A stretch of DNA of 64,000 nt from assembly GCF_002811475.1 (NCBI RefSeq), contig NZ_NPDL01000004.1, forward strand, positions 62,001 to 126,000, written 5' to 3'. Below are positions 40,296 through 49,616 of the stretch, in pieces. This stretch comes from Leptospira hartskeerlii. Lineage in GTDB: Bacteria > Spirochaetota > Leptospiria > Leptospirales > Leptospiraceae. How positions within the stretch are numbered: the first letter of the stretch is position 1; each line of letters opens with the position of its first letter. The notes beneath the pieces were generated by a model, which worked only from the letters and a program-made list of their open reading frames with translations, did not search any database and was not told the origin of the DNA. The position numbers and the translations under genes were made by a program.

Positions 40296-41230
40296 TCTTC
40301 CAACCCTCTTCCGGTCATGGAAAGGAATAAGTCGTCTAACGTCTTTTTATGACATTCCAGTTCTTTTAAAATGATCCCCGCTTTAGAAAAAGAATCCAAC
40401 ATGGAAGGAAGATAATCCGTAATTCTTTCCACATAGATCCTTCCTTCTTTTGTGTCGGAATTCCAACTGAATTTGAATTTTCCTTTTTCAGGAAGATAGC
40501 CACTTGGATCTGTTCCATTTTCTAAAGAGAAACGAACAATTTCTCCACCGCCAAGTTTTCCTAAAAGGTGAGATAAAGTCCCTTGGTCTAAAATCCTCCC
40601 CTTATCCATCACGATAATCCTTTCACATAAAACTTCTGCTTCTTCCATATAATGTGTAGTGAGGATCATTGTAGTTCCGTAAGCTCTTAGATCCTCTAGA
40701 ATTTTCCAGATATCTCTTCTGGCACCCGGATCTAAGCCAGTAGTTGGCTCATCTAAAAAAAGAATTTCCGGTTTATTCATGATAGAAACACCTAATGCCA
40801 ATCTTTGTCTTTGGCCGCCAGATAAACTGTTTACGAAGGATTTATTCTTTTCAGTAAGTCTGGTGAGTTCTAAAATTTCATGAAGTCTGGATTCAGGCGC
40901 TTTATAAAAACTTCCGAATAATTTCAGAGTTTCCCAAACTGTAGCTCTATCCATAAATCTGGTTTCTTGCAGAGCGAGACCAATATTACTTCTTAAAAAA
41001 GTTTCACTCTCTTTCCAACTTGTGCCTAAAATTTGGATCTTTCCTGAATCAGGAAATTGGATCCCTTCCAACATTTCGATCAGTGTTGTTTTACCCGCTC
41101 CGTTTGGCCCAAGCAGACCTACAAACTCTCCCTTTTTAATTTCAAGAGAGAGATCGCTAACGGCGGTTACATCTTTGAATTTTTTTGTTACATTAGATAC
41201 CGATATGATCGGGTTTTGAATTTTATCCAC
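40292..41230 (-). CDS. ABC transporter ATP-binding protein (ABC-2 exporter)
   Basis: A 312-residue ATPase of the DrrA/CcmA type. Walker A GPNGAGKTT (residues 41-49), signature NSLSGGQRQRLALG, Walker B ILFLDEPTTGLDPGAR and switch His in ILTTHYMEEAEVL are all intact. The C-terminal 90 residues form the regulatory extension typical of export ATPases. It is the first gene of a two-gene operon with the permease. Confidence 0.93.
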   Translation of the reverse strand: MDKIQNPIISVSNVTKKFKDVTAVSDLSLEIKKGEFVGLLGPNGAGKTTLIEMLEGIQFPDSGKIQILGTSWKESETFLRSNIGLALQETRFMDRATVWETLKLFGSFYKAPESRLHEILELTRLTEKNKSFVNSLSGGQRQRLALGVSIMNKPEILFLDEPTTGLDPGARRDIWKILEDLRAYGTTMILTTHYMEEAEVLCERIIVMDKGRILDQGTLSHLLGKLGGGEIVRFSLENGTDPSGYLPEKGKFKFSWNSDTKEGRIYVERITDYLPSMLDSFSKAGIILKELECHKKTLDDLFLSMTGRGLEE

Positions 41231-41337
41231 AGTACAACCTGAAGATCATGATTTAAAAAGAATTCGGGGACTTCGACACTTTTTGGAATTGGTCAAAAAA
41301 ATATTGGTGATCGATTTGTAAAAAATTCAGAACGAAC

Positions 41338-42339
41338 TTAATTCTTACGCAGCTTTTCCGCTTTTTTCACCCAATCTTTCTTGAGATATTCTAAGATCAG
41401 ATCCTTCTTCTTTAAGGCGTCCGATTTTCCCATCTCATAAGCTTCTCTCACTCCTTTTGCATTCGTGTAATCGAAAGAAGTGATAGGCAAAGGTTTAGAA
41501 GGAGTTACCAAAAAACAACGATCTAATAAATGAGGATCTTTTCCGACGATCGTAGTCGGTTCATAATGTATTCCTATAATTTTTGCATTTGGAGGAAATG
41601 CTTCCAAAAGTAAGTTATTGGTAAGACCTCCATCCAAATAATATTCTTTTCCGTGGTTCTGAAAAGAAACAATAGGAGGAATAGAAGAAGAATTCATAAT
41701 GATCTGTTCGATTACACTAGGATCTCTGAAATCCGCTTCCGTAAAAAGGACTTCTTTCATATTCCAATTTCTTAAAACACGAAATGTTCTTTCCGTATAA
41801 AGTCCTTTGTTACGATCTCTTTCGTCTTCTAAAAATGCTTTTCCTGTTTCTGCGATCAGTCTTGCAAGTCTGAATGTGTTCTTATTGGAATCGTCTTTTG
41901 GGAACGCTTTGATCGTATGAATAAAAACTTTTGCACCGGAACGAATGACCTTTTCGAAGTCCATTCCGAATCGAATTGTTCTACGATACATATCCTCATG
42001 AGGGAACGCCTTTTCTCCGTTGAATAAACGAGTGAAATAAAAATTGCGAGGATTCTTTCGTACTATTCTTTCAAAAAAGGAAACTGATTCTTCTTCCGTT
42101 TCACAAAGTAAAGAAAGCACCATCGCAGCACCCGCGGAAACTCCTGAAACTTGTCTGAGTTTTAACCCCCATGTTTTTAATTCATGGCCGAAGCCCAAAC
42201 CGTAAAATGCCTTACAACCGCCACCTGCAATCGCAAAACAAATCTCGTCTTCTAACCAAATTCCTTGCAGGACCTCGTTAAATTTAGATCCAGGGTCGGA
42301 CTTTTTAGAAGGAAGTTCATATTCGTCTATGATAGGCAT
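41338..42339 (-). CDS. Patatin-like phospholipase
   Basis: A 333-residue patatin-fold lipid acyl hydrolase. The oxyanion motif is AGGGCKAFYGLGFG (residues 38-51), the nucleophile Ser68 lies in SGVSAGAA, and Asp236 in YYLDGGLTNN completes the dyad. There is no signal peptide, so it probably acts on the cytoplasmic membrane face or is exported by another route. It lies alone between the ABC operon and the RNA methyltransferase. Confidence 0.88.
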   Translation of the reverse strand: MPIIDEYELPSKKSDPGSKFNEVLQGIWLEDEICFAIAGGGCKAFYGLGFGHELKTWGLKLRQVSGVSAGAAMVLSLLCETEEESVSFFERIVRKNPRNFYFTRLFNGEKAFPHEDMYRRTIRFGMDFEKVIRSGAKVFIHTIKAFPKDDSNKNTFRLARLIAETGKAFLEDERDRNKGLYTERTFRVLRNWNMKEVLFTEADFRDPSVIEQIIMNSSSIPPIVSFQNHGKEYYLDGGLTNNLLLEAFPPNAKIIGIHYEPTTIVGKDPHLLDRCFLVTPSKPLPITSFDYTNAKGVREAYEMGKSDALKKKDLILEYLKKDWVKKAEKLRKN

Positions 42340-42412
42340 TTTAGTCTCTCCGGAGTCCTGACTCCATTATGACCATTTTCCAATTTCGGATCGGAATTCT
42401 AAAAGTAAAAAA

Positions 42413-43600
42413 TCAAAGATCTAAAAGAACCAGGACCTCGAAATGTTTGGTTCTTGGAAAAAAATCAGTAAGAACAATTTCCTTCGGTTTATATCCAGAA
42501 TTTTTTAAGGTCCCAAGATCTCTTGCCAAGGTGCTCGGGTTACAGCTAGAATAAATAACGCGAGAAGGCCTAGATCCATCCAAAAAATCTAATAAGGAAG
42601 AAGACGCCCCGGCTCTCGGTGGATTTAGAATACATAGTTTTGCGCCGAAAGAATCCAATTTTTTAGGCAAAGAAGAATTCAGATCCAATGTGTGGAACTC
42701 TAAGTGAGAATATCCCACGTTCTTCGCATTTTTCTCTGCTGCTTTTACGGAAGAATTGGACAATTCGTAACCGGAAAGACGACTTACCAAATGACCGATC
42801 GCCAAACTGATCAGCCCGGCTCCAGAATAAAATTCTAATACAGGTCCGCAATCTTTAGGGATCCAAGTACGGATCTTTAGCATCCATTCTTCCAAAAGAA
42901 AACGGTTCACTTGCGTAAAACCCTCAGCTGGAATGGACCATTCTATTTTTTCAGGAAGATAAGGACCTATCTTTACTTCTTTTTTATCATATTCCAAAAT
43001 TTCTCCGGAAGAATATCGAAGCCTCCAATCTCCCTTTCTAGAAAATGTTTTCTTATTTCCTAAATTCTTTCGAACATACTCGTTCATCTCAGAAGGAAGA
43101 TGTTTACAACCTTCTTTAGGAAACAAAACCAAGGAGTTTGAATTTTCCTTATAAAATCCTGCGTTCGTTTTTCCCTTTTTGAATTCAATTTTGATCTGCG
43201 CGGTGTTGCGATAACCGTTAGAAGGTCCGCTTAAAATTTTGATTTCAGGAATTTGAGAAGGATCCAATTTAGAAACATATAAAAATGAATCCTGTAAAAG
43301 AGATTTTTTGATCTGAAGTTCTTCCTGATACGGAATATGACGATAAGAACAGCCTCCACATTCGGGAAATGCAGAACAATCAGACTCAATTCGAAGGGTA
43401 GAATTTTTTTCAGTAGATACAACAGTCCCCCAAATCAGTTTAGAATTTTCTTTATCAGTTCTGATCAGAACTGTTTCTCCCGGAATAGCACCTTTTACGA
43501 AAACGGTTTTATTCTCCGCATGAGAAATACAAGTTCCAAGATTCGCCCATTTCTCAGCGACCAATCCTGAAATTTCTCTACGGTTCTTTTCCGTACTCAT
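42413..43600 (-). CDS. 23S rRNA/tRNA (uracil-5-)-methyltransferase, RlmD/TrmA family with Fe-S cluster
   Basis: A 395-residue SAM-dependent m5U methyltransferase. An N-terminal TRAM domain (residues 10-68) precedes the [4Fe-4S] ligands Cys75, Cys81 and Cys84 (CSAFPECGGCSYRH) and Cys165 (PKEGCKHLP). The SAM motif lies in VLEFYSGAGLISLAIG, NPPRAG follows, and the nucleophile Cys353 is in YSSCNPSTLARDL. The cluster suggests the RlmC/RlmD branch rather than TrmA, but the target uridine cannot be told from sequence. Confidence 0.9.
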   Translation of the reverse strand: MSTEKNRREISGLVAEKWANLGTCISHAENKTVFVKGAIPGETVLIRTDKENSKLIWGTVVSTEKNSTLRIESDCSAFPECGGCSYRHIPYQEELQIKKSLLQDSFLYVSKLDPSQIPEIKILSGPSNGYRNTAQIKIEFKKGKTNAGFYKENSNSLVLFPKEGCKHLPSEMNEYVRKNLGNKKTFSRKGDWRLRYSSGEILEYDKKEVKIGPYLPEKIEWSIPAEGFTQVNRFLLEEWMLKIRTWIPKDCGPVLEFYSGAGLISLAIGHLVSRLSGYELSNSSVKAAEKNAKNVGYSHLEFHTLDLNSSLPKKLDSFGAKLCILNPPRAGASSSLLDFLDGSRPSRVIYSSCNPSTLARDLGTLKNSGYKPKEIVLTDFFPRTKHFEVLVLLDL

Positions 43601-43654
43601 AAGTAAATCACCTTGACAGGGTCCCCCATCTTGTCAGTAAAGTAATCCTTAACC

Positions 43655-43740
<86 letters not shown>

Positions 43741-43753
43741 ATGGAACAATACT

Positions 43754-43842
<89 letters not shown>

Positions 43843-43882
43843 AAAGTTCCAAACTCTCACGCTGACCCCGGGAAATAAGAAG

Positions 43883-44329
43883 ATGTCCGACCAGAGATTC
43901 AACACCCGGGAATTCTTGGAAGAGACCAAGCGATTGTTAGAAGGGGAAGAATATCCCAATCTATTCGCTGCCATTTCTTATATTCCTTTTTTAGGATGGG
44001 TCATTCCTTGGTTTTTTAGAAAAAAACAGGAAATTTGCAAGTTTCATGCGCTCCAAGCAATCAAGTTAAATCTAGGATTCGTATTTTTATACTTGGTAGT
44101 TTGGTTCTTAAGAGAGTTCCCTATTTTAAGCACTATTTTAAAATGGATTCATGCGAATCCGGTCGTAACCGACTTTATCAGCTATGTCGCATGGTTGGCT
44201 TTACTCGGTTACGGAATTTTAGGAGCCTTGCAAGCTTACCAAGGCAAACTGTTCGTATTACCATTATTCCCGGAAATAGAGAATGAAGTTCGAAAAATAC
44301 TCAGCAAAATTAGAGGAACTCAAGGCTAA
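43883..44329 (+). CDS. Small membrane protein (DUF4870/Tic20-like)
   Basis: A 148-residue protein with about three or four membrane helices between residues 25 and 125. YPNLFAAISYIPFLGWVIPW followed by CKFHALQAIKLNLGFVF resembles the DUF4870/Tic20-like pattern. Function unknown. It starts 40 bp after tRNA-Ser(GCU) and overlaps the following paralogous-looking gene by 47 bp. Confidence 0.68.
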   Translation: MSDQRFNTREFLEETKRLLEGEEYPNLFAAISYIPFLGWVIPWFFRKKQEICKFHALQAIKLNLGFVFLYLVVWFLREFPILSTILKWIHANPVVTDFISYVAWLALLGYGILGALQAYQGKLFVLPLFPEIENEVRKILSKIRGTQG

Positions 44330-44714
44330 AGCCCTCGATTTTCTCTCTCCATACTGGAACCAAGCCAAGAGTTTTATTAACACCGAAAGATTTCGTATCT
44401 ACTTGGTGACTCTTCCTTTATTTGGAAATTGGCTCATCGGATTTTCTTTCTACTCAAACGAATCAGAAGTTTACAGACATTCCAAACTTTCCTTTATAGG
44501 TGTTCTGTACTTTATCGCATTCTTAGTACTATCTTGGTTCTTCTCTTTTATTCCTGTTGCAGGACCTTGGTTAGCTAATCTTGCTCATTTAGCTGGAGTA
44601 ATTATCTATCTTGGCTTGTCCGGTTTACTGCTATACAATTACACTAAGGGAAAAAAACTGGTCCCGAAACTTCCCCAAGAGCACTTAGAGCTTTTGGAAA
44701 AGAAATTCTTTTAA
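44283..44714 (+). CDS. Small membrane protein paired with the preceding gene
   Basis: A 143-residue protein with a helical N-terminus (residues 1-45) and about three membrane helices. TLPLFGNWLIGFSFYSN and YRHSKLSFIGVLYFIAFLVL echo the helix-KFHALQ-helix layout of its upstream neighbour, so the two may be diverged copies forming a heteromer. The 47-bp overlap implies coupled translation. Function unknown. Confidence 0.62.
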   Translation: MKFEKYSAKLEELKAKALDFLSPYWNQAKSFINTERFRIYLVTLPLFGNWLIGFSFYSNESEVYRHSKLSFIGVLYFIAFLVLSWFFSFIPVAGPWLANLAHLAGVIIYLGLSGLLLYNYTKGKKLVPKLPQEHLELLEKKFF

Positions 44715-44721
44715 TCACCCG

Positions 44722-44798
<77 letters not shown>

Positions 44799-44881
44799 CT
44801 TCTCCTTTCCCCATAAATTCTGACATTATGTCCCATATAGTTTAGAAAATATTCTCAAATTTCTACCAGAAAACTTGACTT

Positions 44882-44896
44882 TAATAATGAGTCTCA
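44882..44896. promoter_or_regulatory. Fur/PerR-family-like operator upstream of the ferredoxin gene
   Basis: TAATAATGAGTCTCA matches the Fur 7-1-7 inverted repeat TGATAAT-N-ATTATCA at 11 of 14 positions. It lies 2 bp after a TTGACT -35-like element (44875-44880) and about 38 bp before the Bfd-like ATG. Binding is inferred from this match and from the iron-related downstream gene. Confidence 0.4.
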
Positions 44897-44933
44897 ACAA
44901 CGATAGTCATAGAGAAAGAGATCGGGAACCAGA

Positions 44934-45113
44934 ATGGAAAAGTGCCATTGCGCTCAAATCACGTTTGAAAAAATCGTAGAGACTGCTAAACAACAAGGGC
45001 AAGACTATCGTGAAGTGGTAAAAGCTTGCGGAGCTGCGGATACTTGCACAGCCTGCACTGATTACCTAATCGCGTATTGCGAGCAGCATCTACAACTTGT
45101 CACGGCCGGATAA
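44934..45113 (+). CDS. Bacterioferritin-associated ferredoxin-like (2Fe-2S) protein
   Basis: A 59-residue protein, short enough to be missed by length cut-offs. Translation gives MEKCHCAQITFEKIV at the start and CGAADTCTACTDYL later. Cys4, Cys6, Cys38 and Cys41 fall at exactly the ligand positions of E. coli and Pseudomonas Bfd; Cys32 and Cys49 are extra. Bfd passes electrons to bacterioferritin to release stored iron, and related BFD domains serve other redox partners. A Fur-like box lies upstream. The WbuC-type cupin gene overlaps its last 17 bp. Confidence 0.8.
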   Translation: MEKCHCAQITFEKIVETAKQQGQDYREVVKACGAADTCTACTDYLIAYCEQHLQLVTAG

Positions 45114-45573
45114 ATTACTCATCGATCAGGAGTTATTCGATAAACTCCTTCCAGTTGCTTTCTCTTCCGCTAGAGGAAGAACCAATCACAACTTCCACGA
45201 ACTAATAGAACCGTACCAAAGGTTTCTGAACGTACTTACCAAAGACACTTACGTCCAAGCTCATCGTCACAAAAATCCTCCTAAACCTGAGACCTTTCTA
45301 GTAATAAAAGGAAAACTAGGCTTCATACTATTCGAAGAAGATGGTAAAGTAACCGACAAACATATCCTAAGCTCGGACGGACCGATCTATGGGATAGATA
45401 TTCTTCCGGGAGTCTATCATACATTAGTCTGTCTTTCGGAAAGCTGTATCTGCTTCGAAGGAAAATCAGGACCTTACGATCCGGCGACAGACAAAGAGTT
45501 CGCCACTTGGGCTCCACCGGAGAACAGTGAAGGCAAAACTCAATATCTGGATTTTCTCAGATCTCTTTTCTAA
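45097..45573 (+). CDS. WbuC-family cupin metalloprotein
   Basis: A 158-residue cupin-fold protein. The metal-binding strand AHRHKNPPKPETFLVIKGKL supplies His-His-Glu, and DILPGVYHTLVCL supplies the second-motif His. Length and layout match the WbuC family, first seen in O-antigen clusters but biochemically poorly known. TTG start 45097 lies inside the ferredoxin gene in another frame, so the two are translationally coupled. This iron-sulphur/cupin pairing suggests the cupin may be an iron enzyme. Confidence 0.75.
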   Translation: MSRPDKLLIDQELFDKLLPVAFSSARGRTNHNFHELIEPYQRFLNVLTKDTYVQAHRHKNPPKPETFLVIKGKLGFILFEEDGKVTDKHILSSDGPIYGIDILPGVYHTLVCLSESCICFEGKSGPYDPATDKEFATWAPPENSEGKTQYLDFLRSLF

Positions 45574-45591
45574 AATCAGAAACGATATTCA

Positions 45592-45768
45592 TCAAGGTTT
45601 CTGATCGAAAATATCCTCGTACAATTCCCGGATCTTTTTCAAATTTCTTCCTGGCGGGGAAGGAAATGGAATGATCCTACCTAGATTTTTCGCCGTACCG
45701 GTTTCTTTTATATCTTCCGATTCTTTATGATTATGTCTGTTTAAAGGGGGGAGATTTTCTCTCTCCAT
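45592..45768 (-). CDS. Small orphan protein (58 residues)
   Basis: A 58-residue ORF supported by a well-placed SD: AAGGA then ATAAGTT before ATG on the minus strand. Start MERENLPPLNRHNHKESEDI, end NLKKIRELYEDIFDQKP. It is hydrophilic, basic in the centre with a possible C-terminal helix, and has no signal peptide or Cys. It lies in a 404-bp interval (45574-45977) that otherwise contains no gene, and its tail lies 18 bp from the convergent cupin stop. No family recognised. Confidence 0.55.
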   Translation of the reverse strand: MERENLPPLNRHNHKESEDIKETGTAKNLGRIIPFPSPPGRNLKKIRELYEDIFDQKP

Positions 45769-45977
45769 AACTTATTCCTTCGGAAAATCGAAGTCCTAAA
45801 TTCAGTGACATTCGCTAGATTTTTTAAAAACGAAATCAGAAAATCCGGTTTGAAATTTACGAAAACTGTTGCCATAGTATTTTCCCAGGCAAACATGCGA
45901 ATGGTTTGAAAAGATTTCGCTTTTAGGCGATTCTGATCAGATCCTATTCGAACTTCCCCTTAACGGAAAGGAAAAGT

Positions 45978-46256
45978 ATGCCTGAATTCGATCAAATCGA
46001 TCTGTTCAACTATGCCGCTTATGGCAATGAAGACGATCCTCAATGGGACGATATACGTAATTATATTCGCTCTAATGCCAACGCTTCGAAGGAATATGAG
46101 GAGATCAAAAAAAATCTCTCCAATGTTCAGCCGAAACGAAAACAAAAAGATTTCGGAAGACTCCGATCGGAGATGAAATCCTCTGATGGAGATCCGAATT
46201 CAAATAAGCCTGCTGGGCAGGATAAAAAATGGTGGAGTGTTTTCTTAGGAGAATAG
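45978..46256 (+). CDS. Small acidic protein, possibly anti-sigma-like N-terminus
   Basis: A 92-residue hydrophilic protein with good SD (AAAGGAAAAG). The first 50 residues (FDQIDLFNYAAYGNEDDPQW, then DIRNYIRSNANASKEYEEIK) have the spacing of anti-sigma factor N-terminal helices, but no zinc ligands are present. The tail is basic and ends WWSVFLGE. It is 18 bp before an acyltransferase gene and probably cotranscribed. No function can be assigned. Confidence 0.68.
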   Translation: MPEFDQIDLFNYAAYGNEDDPQWDDIRNYIRSNANASKEYEEIKKNLSNVQPKRKQKDFGRLRSEMKSSDGDPNSNKPAGQDKKWWSVFLGE

Positions 46257-46274
46257 TCGCTTAGGAAGGTTGCC

Positions 46275-46985
46275 GTGGAGAAAGAAGCAAAAGCATATCT
46301 TCGGATCAAAAATTTCGTGGCTCCTTTTATAGGTTTGGCCGTGAATATCAGCGCGTACGGAACCGAAAATATAGTAACTAACGGTAAAATCATTCTTACC
46401 TGCAATCATAGATCCGATATGGATCCATTTATCCTTTCTTACACTTTTCCAAGATTCATTTCTTGGATCGCTGCGGAATACACTTTTAGAATTCCAATCT
46501 TCAGAGACTTAGCAAAGATCGCCGGTGGGATCCCGATGTCTATCGATGGAAATATTTCCTTAGGTTCTATCAAGATGATCCAACAGGTTTTCAAAAAGGG
46601 AGAGACTTTAGGAATTTTTCCGGAAGGCCATGACTATATGGTCAAAAACGATTTTAAATCCGGAATGGTAGACTTTCATTCAGGTTTCGCTGCATTCTCC
46701 ATTCGTAACAAAGTGGATATTCTTCCTTCTGTAATCATACCCGTCGAAGAATCTTACTCTGATATTCCAATACCACCTATCGTTCGCAGTTTTATGGGAA
46801 TGCCTAAAGAAGTCTGTGATATCAAAAAACGTGCAATCTACAAAAAGGTAAAAGTGATCTACGGAGAAAAAGTAGATCATAGAGAATTTCTTTCCGGGTC
46901 CTTAGAGGAGAATATGAAACAACTCTCCGATGTAGTTAGAACTAGAATGATCGCATTGCAAGAAGGTCAGTACGCGGAAGCTTAA
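46275..46985 (+). CDS. 1-acyl-sn-glycerol-3-phosphate acyltransferase-like (PlsC family)
   Basis: A 236-residue membrane-associated acyltransferase. The HX4D motif is [10 protein letters not shown] (His45, Asp50) and the acceptor-binding motif is [12 protein letters not shown], where EGHD replaces the usual EGTRS. The first 30 residues form an amphipathic or membrane-associated segment. It starts with GTG, preceded by AGGAAGG. The EGHD variant may mean a different acyl acceptor than lysophosphatidic acid. The stop overlaps that of dapF by 4 bp. Confidence 0.83.
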   Translation: MEKEAKAYLRIKNFVAPFIGLAVNISAYGTENIVTNGKIILTCNHRSDMDPFILSYTFPRFISWIAAEYTFRIPIFRDLAKIAGGIPMSIDGNISLGSIKMIQQVFKKGETLGIFPEGHDYMVKNDFKSGMVDFHSGFAAFSIRNKVDILPSVIIPVEESYSDIPIPPIVRSFMGMPKEVCDIKKRAIYKKVKVIYGEKVDHREFLSGSLEENMKQLSDVVRTRMIALQEGQYAEA

Positions 46986-47851
46986 ACTTCCACGACTCCA
47001 CTGAATACTTCTGTGGCGGGACCTGTCATTAGTACATGGCCGGATTCCAGCAATTGCACTCTTAAGGTTCCGCCTCTTAGATCGATACGAACATCTTTGC
47101 CTGTTTTACCGTTTAGGTGAGAAGCAGTCATTACAGCGCAGGCGCCCGTTCCGCAGGCCAATGTTTCTCCTGCACCTCTTTCCCAAGTCCTTTGGTAAAG
47201 ATGATCTTTTCCTCTTAAGGATGCAAATTCCACATTCACTCTTCGTGGAAATAATTCAGTATGATTTTCGATCAGAGGACCAATCTCTCGGACTGGAAAC
47301 TTATCCGGATCTTCTACATAAATAATACAGTGTGGGTTTCCCATACTTACGGCGCTAAATTTCAAGTTGTAGGAAGAATAACCCGGCAATCCACTCAAGA
47401 AAGAAAGAGGTTGTTCCAAAATTGGATTTTCATTTTCCCATTTAACAGGGATTAAAGAAGGAACTAAGATCGGTTTTCCCATATCTACGGAAACCTGTTC
47501 CACTTTGCCGCTTCCGTTTACTTTCAGATCGAGTTCTAAAATTCCAGCTCCGGTTTCTATCTGAGGCTGTTTTTTATTCGTAAGACCATGATCGTACACG
47601 AATTTTCCTACGCATCGGATCCCGTTCCCACACATTTCGGAAGAAGAGCCATCCGCATTGTACATATCCATTTGGAAATCGCCTTTATTAGATGCACGGA
47701 TGAAGATCACACCGTCACTTCCGATCCCAAAATTACGATCGGAAAGTTTTTGGATCTGCTCCGGACTCAGACGTAAATCGTCCTTAGTTGCATCCACATA
47801 TACATAATCGTTTCCGATCCCTTCCATCTTGGTAAAATGTACTTTAGCCAA
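46982..47851 (-). CDS. dapF: Diaminopimelate epimerase
   Basis: Converts LL- to meso-diaminopimelate for peptidoglycan cross-links and lysine. It has 289 residues, the N-terminal motif [15 protein letters not shown], and both catalytic Cys: Cys74 in [11 protein letters not shown] and Cys233 in [11 protein letters not shown]. It is slightly longer than the E. coli enzyme (274). It is a single gene on the minus strand; a 151-bp gap upstream contains no gene. Confidence 0.95.
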   Translation of the reverse strand: MAKVHFTKMEGIGNDYVYVDATKDDLRLSPEQIQKLSDRNFGIGSDGVIFIRASNKGDFQMDMYNADGSSSEMCGNGIRCVGKFVYDHGLTNKKQPQIETGAGILELDLKVNGSGKVEQVSVDMGKPILVPSLIPVKWENENPILEQPLSFLSGLPGYSSYNLKFSAVSMGNPHCIIYVEDPDKFPVREIGPLIENHTELFPRRVNVEFASLRGKDHLYQRTWERGAGETLACGTGACAVMTASHLNGKTGKDVRIDLRGGTLRVQLLESGHVLMTGPATEVFSGVVEV

Positions 47852-48002
47852 AAGAATCTCCTAATCAAACCTGTGAGGTTGTTTCCATGCTTCCAATGGG
47901 ACCCTATCCGGAAAATCGAAAAAGCCCCGGAGAAGTTTGGTTTTTTACTGGAATTTAAAGACTCGCGTCGAAGGATACACTATCACCTAAACGGAACTTC
48001 CT

Positions 48003-48863
48003 TTGAACCAAACCTGTTATCTTTGCGGAAGCCAGAAAAACAAAACCTTATTCGTCGAAAACGGAATCCAAATAGTGCGCTGTTTGAATTGCAGTCACGC
48101 ATTCTCCACTTATGAACAAGACGAACATTACGAAGGATACTGGGACGACGAAACCGGTTATGATTTAGACTGGTGGGATGTGGCTCATAGAGACATCTAC
48201 AAAGACTTCGTAGGCAAATTTCTTTCGGCTCCTAAGGGAAAAATTTTGGACGTTGGTTGTGGACTTGGCTTCTTCGTAAAAACGATCGGAACTACAAGGC
48301 CAGGTTGGGAAGCCGTAGGCTACGAGATCTCCGAAAAAGCGGTTAAATTCGCGAGAGAAAAGAACGGCCTCAAACAAGTTTTCCCGGGAATCGTTCAGGA
48401 CAGCGGACTTCCAAAAGAAAGTTTTGATATCATTACTCTTTGGGACGTGATTGAACATATCCCTAAACCTCATAGCCTAATCCAATATCTATTCGGACTT
48501 TTAAAACCAGGTGGATTTTTATTCGTTCAAACTCCTAATTTCCCGGTCCAGTTATTCAAAGCAAAATTGAAAGTCGCATTGAAAGGCATGCAAGAAGGCG
48601 GGCATTATCTAGAGGCAAAAGATCATATTAACGATTATACTGAAAAGACCCTAGGGCTTCTAGCAGAACAATGCGGATTCTCTTCTGTGGAATTTTCTAT
48701 CTTAAAGCCGATCGCTTCCGTATCCGGAGTTTCCGGTCCTAAAGCAAAATTAGGGGTCTTCCTAAAAAAGGCATTCTATTACGGGACCTTAATGCTTTGG
48801 TATCTAACATTCAAACAAGTGAACCTAAATCTGACCTTGTTTGCTTTGCTCAGAAAGAAGTAA
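48003..48863 (+). CDS. Class I SAM-dependent methyltransferase with N-terminal zinc ribbon
   Basis: A 286-residue methyltransferase. A Cys4 zinc-ribbon-like start (CYLCGSQ then VRCLNCSHAF) is followed by motif I KILDVGCGLGFFVKTIG and IITLWDVIEHIPKPHS, as in methyltransferase_23-type enzymes often acting on sugars, lipids or small molecules. A hydrophobic stretch near the C-terminus (ALRRK tail preceded by FYYGTLMLWYLTF) could associate with membranes. TTG start at 48003. Its stop abuts the convergent HAD gene. Confidence 0.82.
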   Translation: MNQTCYLCGSQKNKTLFVENGIQIVRCLNCSHAFSTYEQDEHYEGYWDDETGYDLDWWDVAHRDIYKDFVGKFLSAPKGKILDVGCGLGFFVKTIGTTRPGWEAVGYEISEKAVKFAREKNGLKQVFPGIVQDSGLPKESFDIITLWDVIEHIPKPHSLIQYLFGLLKPGGFLFVQTPNFPVQLFKAKLKVALKGMQEGGHYLEAKDHINDYTEKTLGLLAEQCGFSSVEFSILKPIASVSGVSGPKAKLGVFLKKAFYYGTLMLWYLTFKQVNLNLTLFALLRKK

Positions 48864-49616
48864 TTAGAGTACGATCCCTTTCTCCAAGCTCAAAATATAA
48901 TTTAATGCAGTAGACAGATCTGGAGATTCCCAATATTCTTTTCCTTCTAGACTTTTCTTTTCCAAAACCGATTTAGTTTTGGCGGAAGAAATAGGACTTT
49001 TTAGATAAAAGGCTTCTAATCCGAAAGAAAGTCCTCCGCCGACATCGTCTTTCAAAGAATCTCCGATAATATATGATTTTTTAGGATCAACACCTAATAG
49101 CGCTTTATTAAAGATCAGAGCGGAAGGTTTTTCTGCTCCGCATTCTTCTGAAGTTACTAATTTGTATTGGATATCTTTTGGGAATAGAACGGATAATTTC
49201 AGTAATTGAGTTCTAAGAGATTCGTTTGTGATAATGACCAGATCTTGGACTTCTTGTAATGCTCTGAGCAAAGAAAGGATCTTTTTGAACTCAGTGGCAT
49301 TCTTTTTCTTCCAATCCTTGATACCTTGCAGAAAAAATCCGAAGTACTGGGAATCCAATTTTAGAACGAAAGAAGGATCTAATTTTCCAAAAAGAAGTTC
49401 CGACATCTTCTTAAAGTAAAGAATACGCAAGCGATTGACCGGATTGTTCGGAAGTTCTTTTTTCACTTCTACCCGAACAGCATCATATGCCTTTTTAAAT
49501 TCTTTGGAAGAGGAGAAGCCTAATCCCTTTGCCTTTTTTTCCATTTCACGGATCGTAAACTCATAGATCCCTATAGAATCGAAGACCGTATTATCCAAAT
49601 CCAAAAGAACTGCCAT
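48864..49616 (-). CDS. HAD-family phosphatase
   Basis: A 250-residue haloacid dehalogenase hydrolase. Motif I is LLDLDNTVFDS (Asp6 nucleophile, Asp8 acid/base), motif II VIITNES, motif III Lys in GAEKPSALIF, and motif IV IIGDSLKDDVGGG. A helical cap lies between residues 20 and 100. The substrate is not predictable; phosphoglycolate- or nucleotidase-like activities are possible. There is no neighbour in its operon. Confidence 0.86.
   Translation of the reverse strand: MAVLLDLDNTVFDSIGIYEFTIREMEKKAKGLGFSSSKEFKKAYDAVRVEVKKELPNNPVNRLRILYFKKMSELLFGKLDPSFVLKLDSQYFGFFLQGIKDWKKKNATEFKKILSLLRALQEVQDLVIITNESLRTQLLKLSVLFPKDIQYKLVTSEECGAEKPSALIFNKALLGVDPKKSYIIGDSLKDDVGGGLSFGLEAFYLKSPISSAKTKSVLEKKSLEGKEYWESPDLSTALNYILSLEKGIVL

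Noticed and set aside
47852..48002. 151-bp gap upstream of dapF and the methyltransferase as a possible regulatory RNA
   Set aside because: No riboswitch-like conserved boxes or stable hairpin with a T-run could be identified.
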